NCBI RefSeq assembly: GCF_040215105.1
Contig: NZ_CP157875.1
Location: forward strand, 531,501 to 595,500
DNA: 64,000 nt
Source of the DNA: Aeromonas veronii
Lineage (GTDB): Bacteria; Pseudomonadota; Gammaproteobacteria; Enterobacterales; Aeromonadaceae
Direction of reading: 5' to 3'
A program made the position numbers and the translations under genes. The notes under the pieces were generated by a model. It was given only the letters and a program-made list of their open reading frames with translations. It did no database searches and was not told the DNA's origin. How positions within the stretch are numbered: position 1 is the first letter of the stretch; each line of letters starts with the position of its first letter. This document shows positions 62,935-64,000 of the stretch, piece after piece.

Positions 62935-63934
62935 GCGTCGCGCTTCGCCCACTCGCCAGGGGGGCATGGCCCTGCTGGTGGTGCTGCTTATCCTGTCGGT
63001 GATGGTGATCATCGCCAGCAACATGAGCGGCCGCTTGCAGCTGGAATTGCGTCGCACCAGCAACCTCACCATCGGCAAGCAGGCCTGGTGGTACGCCATG
63101 TCGGCGGAGGCCCTGGTGATCAAGGTGCTCAACCAGGACTTCAAGGACGATCCCGATGTGGTGAACCTGGGGCAGAACTGGGCGCGTGAGGACGGGGTCT
63201 TCCCGGTGGATGATGGCACCCTAGCCGGCCGGGTACGGGATCTGCAGTCCTGCTTCAACCTCAACAGCCTGAGTGTGGCGAAGAAAGAGGGTGAAGACGG
63301 GGACAACCTGGAGTCTCAGCCCTATGCGGTGAAGGCGTTCCGCGCCCTGCTGGAGGCGCTGGAGGTCGAGGAATATGAGGCGGTGCAGCTGACCGATGCC
63401 ATCCGGGACTGGACCGACAAGGATACCCAGCTGGTGTCGAGCTACGGGGCCGAAGATGCCTACTACGAGGGGCTCCAGCCCCCTTATCTGGTGGCCAACC
63501 AGTGGATGCTGGGCACGGATGAGTTGCGGGCGGTGCGGGGCATGACGGGGGCGCTCTATGCAAGGCTGGCCCCCTATGTCTGCACCCTGCCCAACGACAA
63601 GCTGGTGGTGAACATCAACACCATCAAGCCCGAGCGGGCGGCCCTGCTGGTGGGCCTCTATCAGGGCAAGATTGGGCTGGACGATGCCAAGCAGGTGTTG
63701 ACCAGCCGACCCAAGAAGGGCTGGAAAGAGAAGAAGGCCATGACGGATCAGTTGCCGGTGCAGCCGGGTGCCGTCAGCGGTCTCGACGCTGCCCTGGACA
63801 TCAAGAGCAGCTACTTCGAAGCCAGCCTGCTGGCCGAGGTGGGGGACGCGCGGGCCCGGCTCAAGACGGTGTTCCAGCGCGGCAAGGACAACAAGCTGGT
63901 CATGTTGCGACGTCTGAGCGACGGCGCAGAATAA
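62924..63934 (+). CDS. exeK: Minor pseudopilin ExeK (GspK)
   Basis: The large pseudopilin that caps the pseudopilus. The 336-residue product has leader '[14 protein letters not shown]' and '[18 protein letters not shown]' without Glu5, the hallmark of GspK. A large alpha domain follows ('[20 protein letters not shown]', '[15 protein letters not shown]'). The start overlaps the end of exeJ by 11 bases. exeL presumably follows beyond the window edge. Confidence 0.95.
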   Translation: MATKRRASPTRQGGMALLVVLLILSVMVIIASNMSGRLQLELRRTSNLTIGKQAWWYAMSAEALVIKVLNQDFKDDPDVVNLGQNWAREDGVFPVDDGTLAGRVRDLQSCFNLNSLSVAKKEGEDGDNLESQPYAVKAFRALLEALEVEEYEAVQLTDAIRDWTDKDTQLVSSYGAEDAYYEGLQPPYLVANQWMLGTDELRAVRGMTGALYARLAPYVCTLPNDKLVVNINTIKPERAALLVGLYQGKIGLDDAKQVLTSRPKKGWKEKKAMTDQLPVQPGAVSGLDAALDIKSSYFEASLLAEVGDARARLKTVFQRGKDNKLVMLRRLSDGAE

Positions 63935-63939
63935 CCGGG

Positions 63940-63972
63940 ACGGGCGACCACTGGCGTCGTCCGTCCCGACCC
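63940..63972 (+). other. Hairpin after exeK
   Basis: The arms GGACGG and CCGTCC (in CCGGGACGGGCG ... CGTCCGTCCCG) can pair across about 20 bases just after the exeK stop at 63934. The window ends before exeL, so whether this is a terminator or another intra-operon element cannot be judged. Confidence 0.45.
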
Positions 63973-64000
63973 CGTATCGATACCGCAGCCCAGGCTGCGT

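Overview
The window is a 64 kb piece of a gammaproteobacterial chromosome that I assign to Aeromonas with high confidence. The strongest evidence is a glycerophospholipid:cholesterol acyltransferase (35829-36836), which is nearly diagnostic for the genus, and type II secretion genes in the exe arrangement: exeAB in one place (40155-42460) and exeC onward in another (54894 to the right edge). The DNA is GC-rich with even codon use. I saw no prophage, transposase, integron or CRISPR array, so this is core chromosome rather than an island.

Left part (1-12.9 kb): the 3' end of ansB, a SieB-like membrane protein, mgsA, bacterioferritin with its ferredoxin, an HlyU-family protein coupled to tmcA, and then a full aa3-type cytochrome c oxidase locus. 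That locus runs coxB, ctaD, ctaG, coxC, a reversed DUF2909 gene, a SURF1-like gene, an unknown membrane protein, ctaA and ctaB. It holds the structural subunits, copper delivery and the heme O/heme A pathway.

13-19.8 kb (minus strand): a putrescine or related polyamine unit made of a periplasmic binding protein, an ATPase, two permeases and gamma-aminobutyraldehyde dehydrogenase (ydcSTUV-patD), with a LysR regulator upstream. A 103-bp tandem repeat derived from a binding-protein gene 3' end lies between ydcS and ydcT. 19.9-26.7 kb: an NhaC antiporter, a small membrane protein behind an excellent Fur box, a ComFB-like protein, four tandem tRNA-Leu(CAG) genes with their own promoter and terminator, glgCA and rsmC.

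26.7-38.6 kb: dapA behind a leader that looks like an attenuator, a GAF-GGDEF cyclase, a YqaB-type phosphatase, a divergent second Hfq-like protein, pqiABC (MCE lipid transport), ompA, the secreted acyltransferase, an OB-fold stress protein and mltC. 38.7-54.7 kb: yggX, mutY, exeBA, cca, a DUF47-Pit phosphate pair, a short YgiF-like triphosphatase, slyB, an acetyltransferase, ygbA, an Xaa-Pro aminopeptidase with its GntR regulator, pckA, hslO and hslR.

54.9-64 kb: exeCDEFGHIJK, the type II secretion operon that would export the acyltransferase encoded in the same window. The observations I consider most worth checking are the dapA leader with a basic leader peptide, the Hfq paralogue with altered RNA-binding residues, the 103-bp repeat, the Fur-box small membrane protein, the ComFB-like protein and the hairpins on both sides of exeG. 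I did not find a convincing wholly new multi-gene system.
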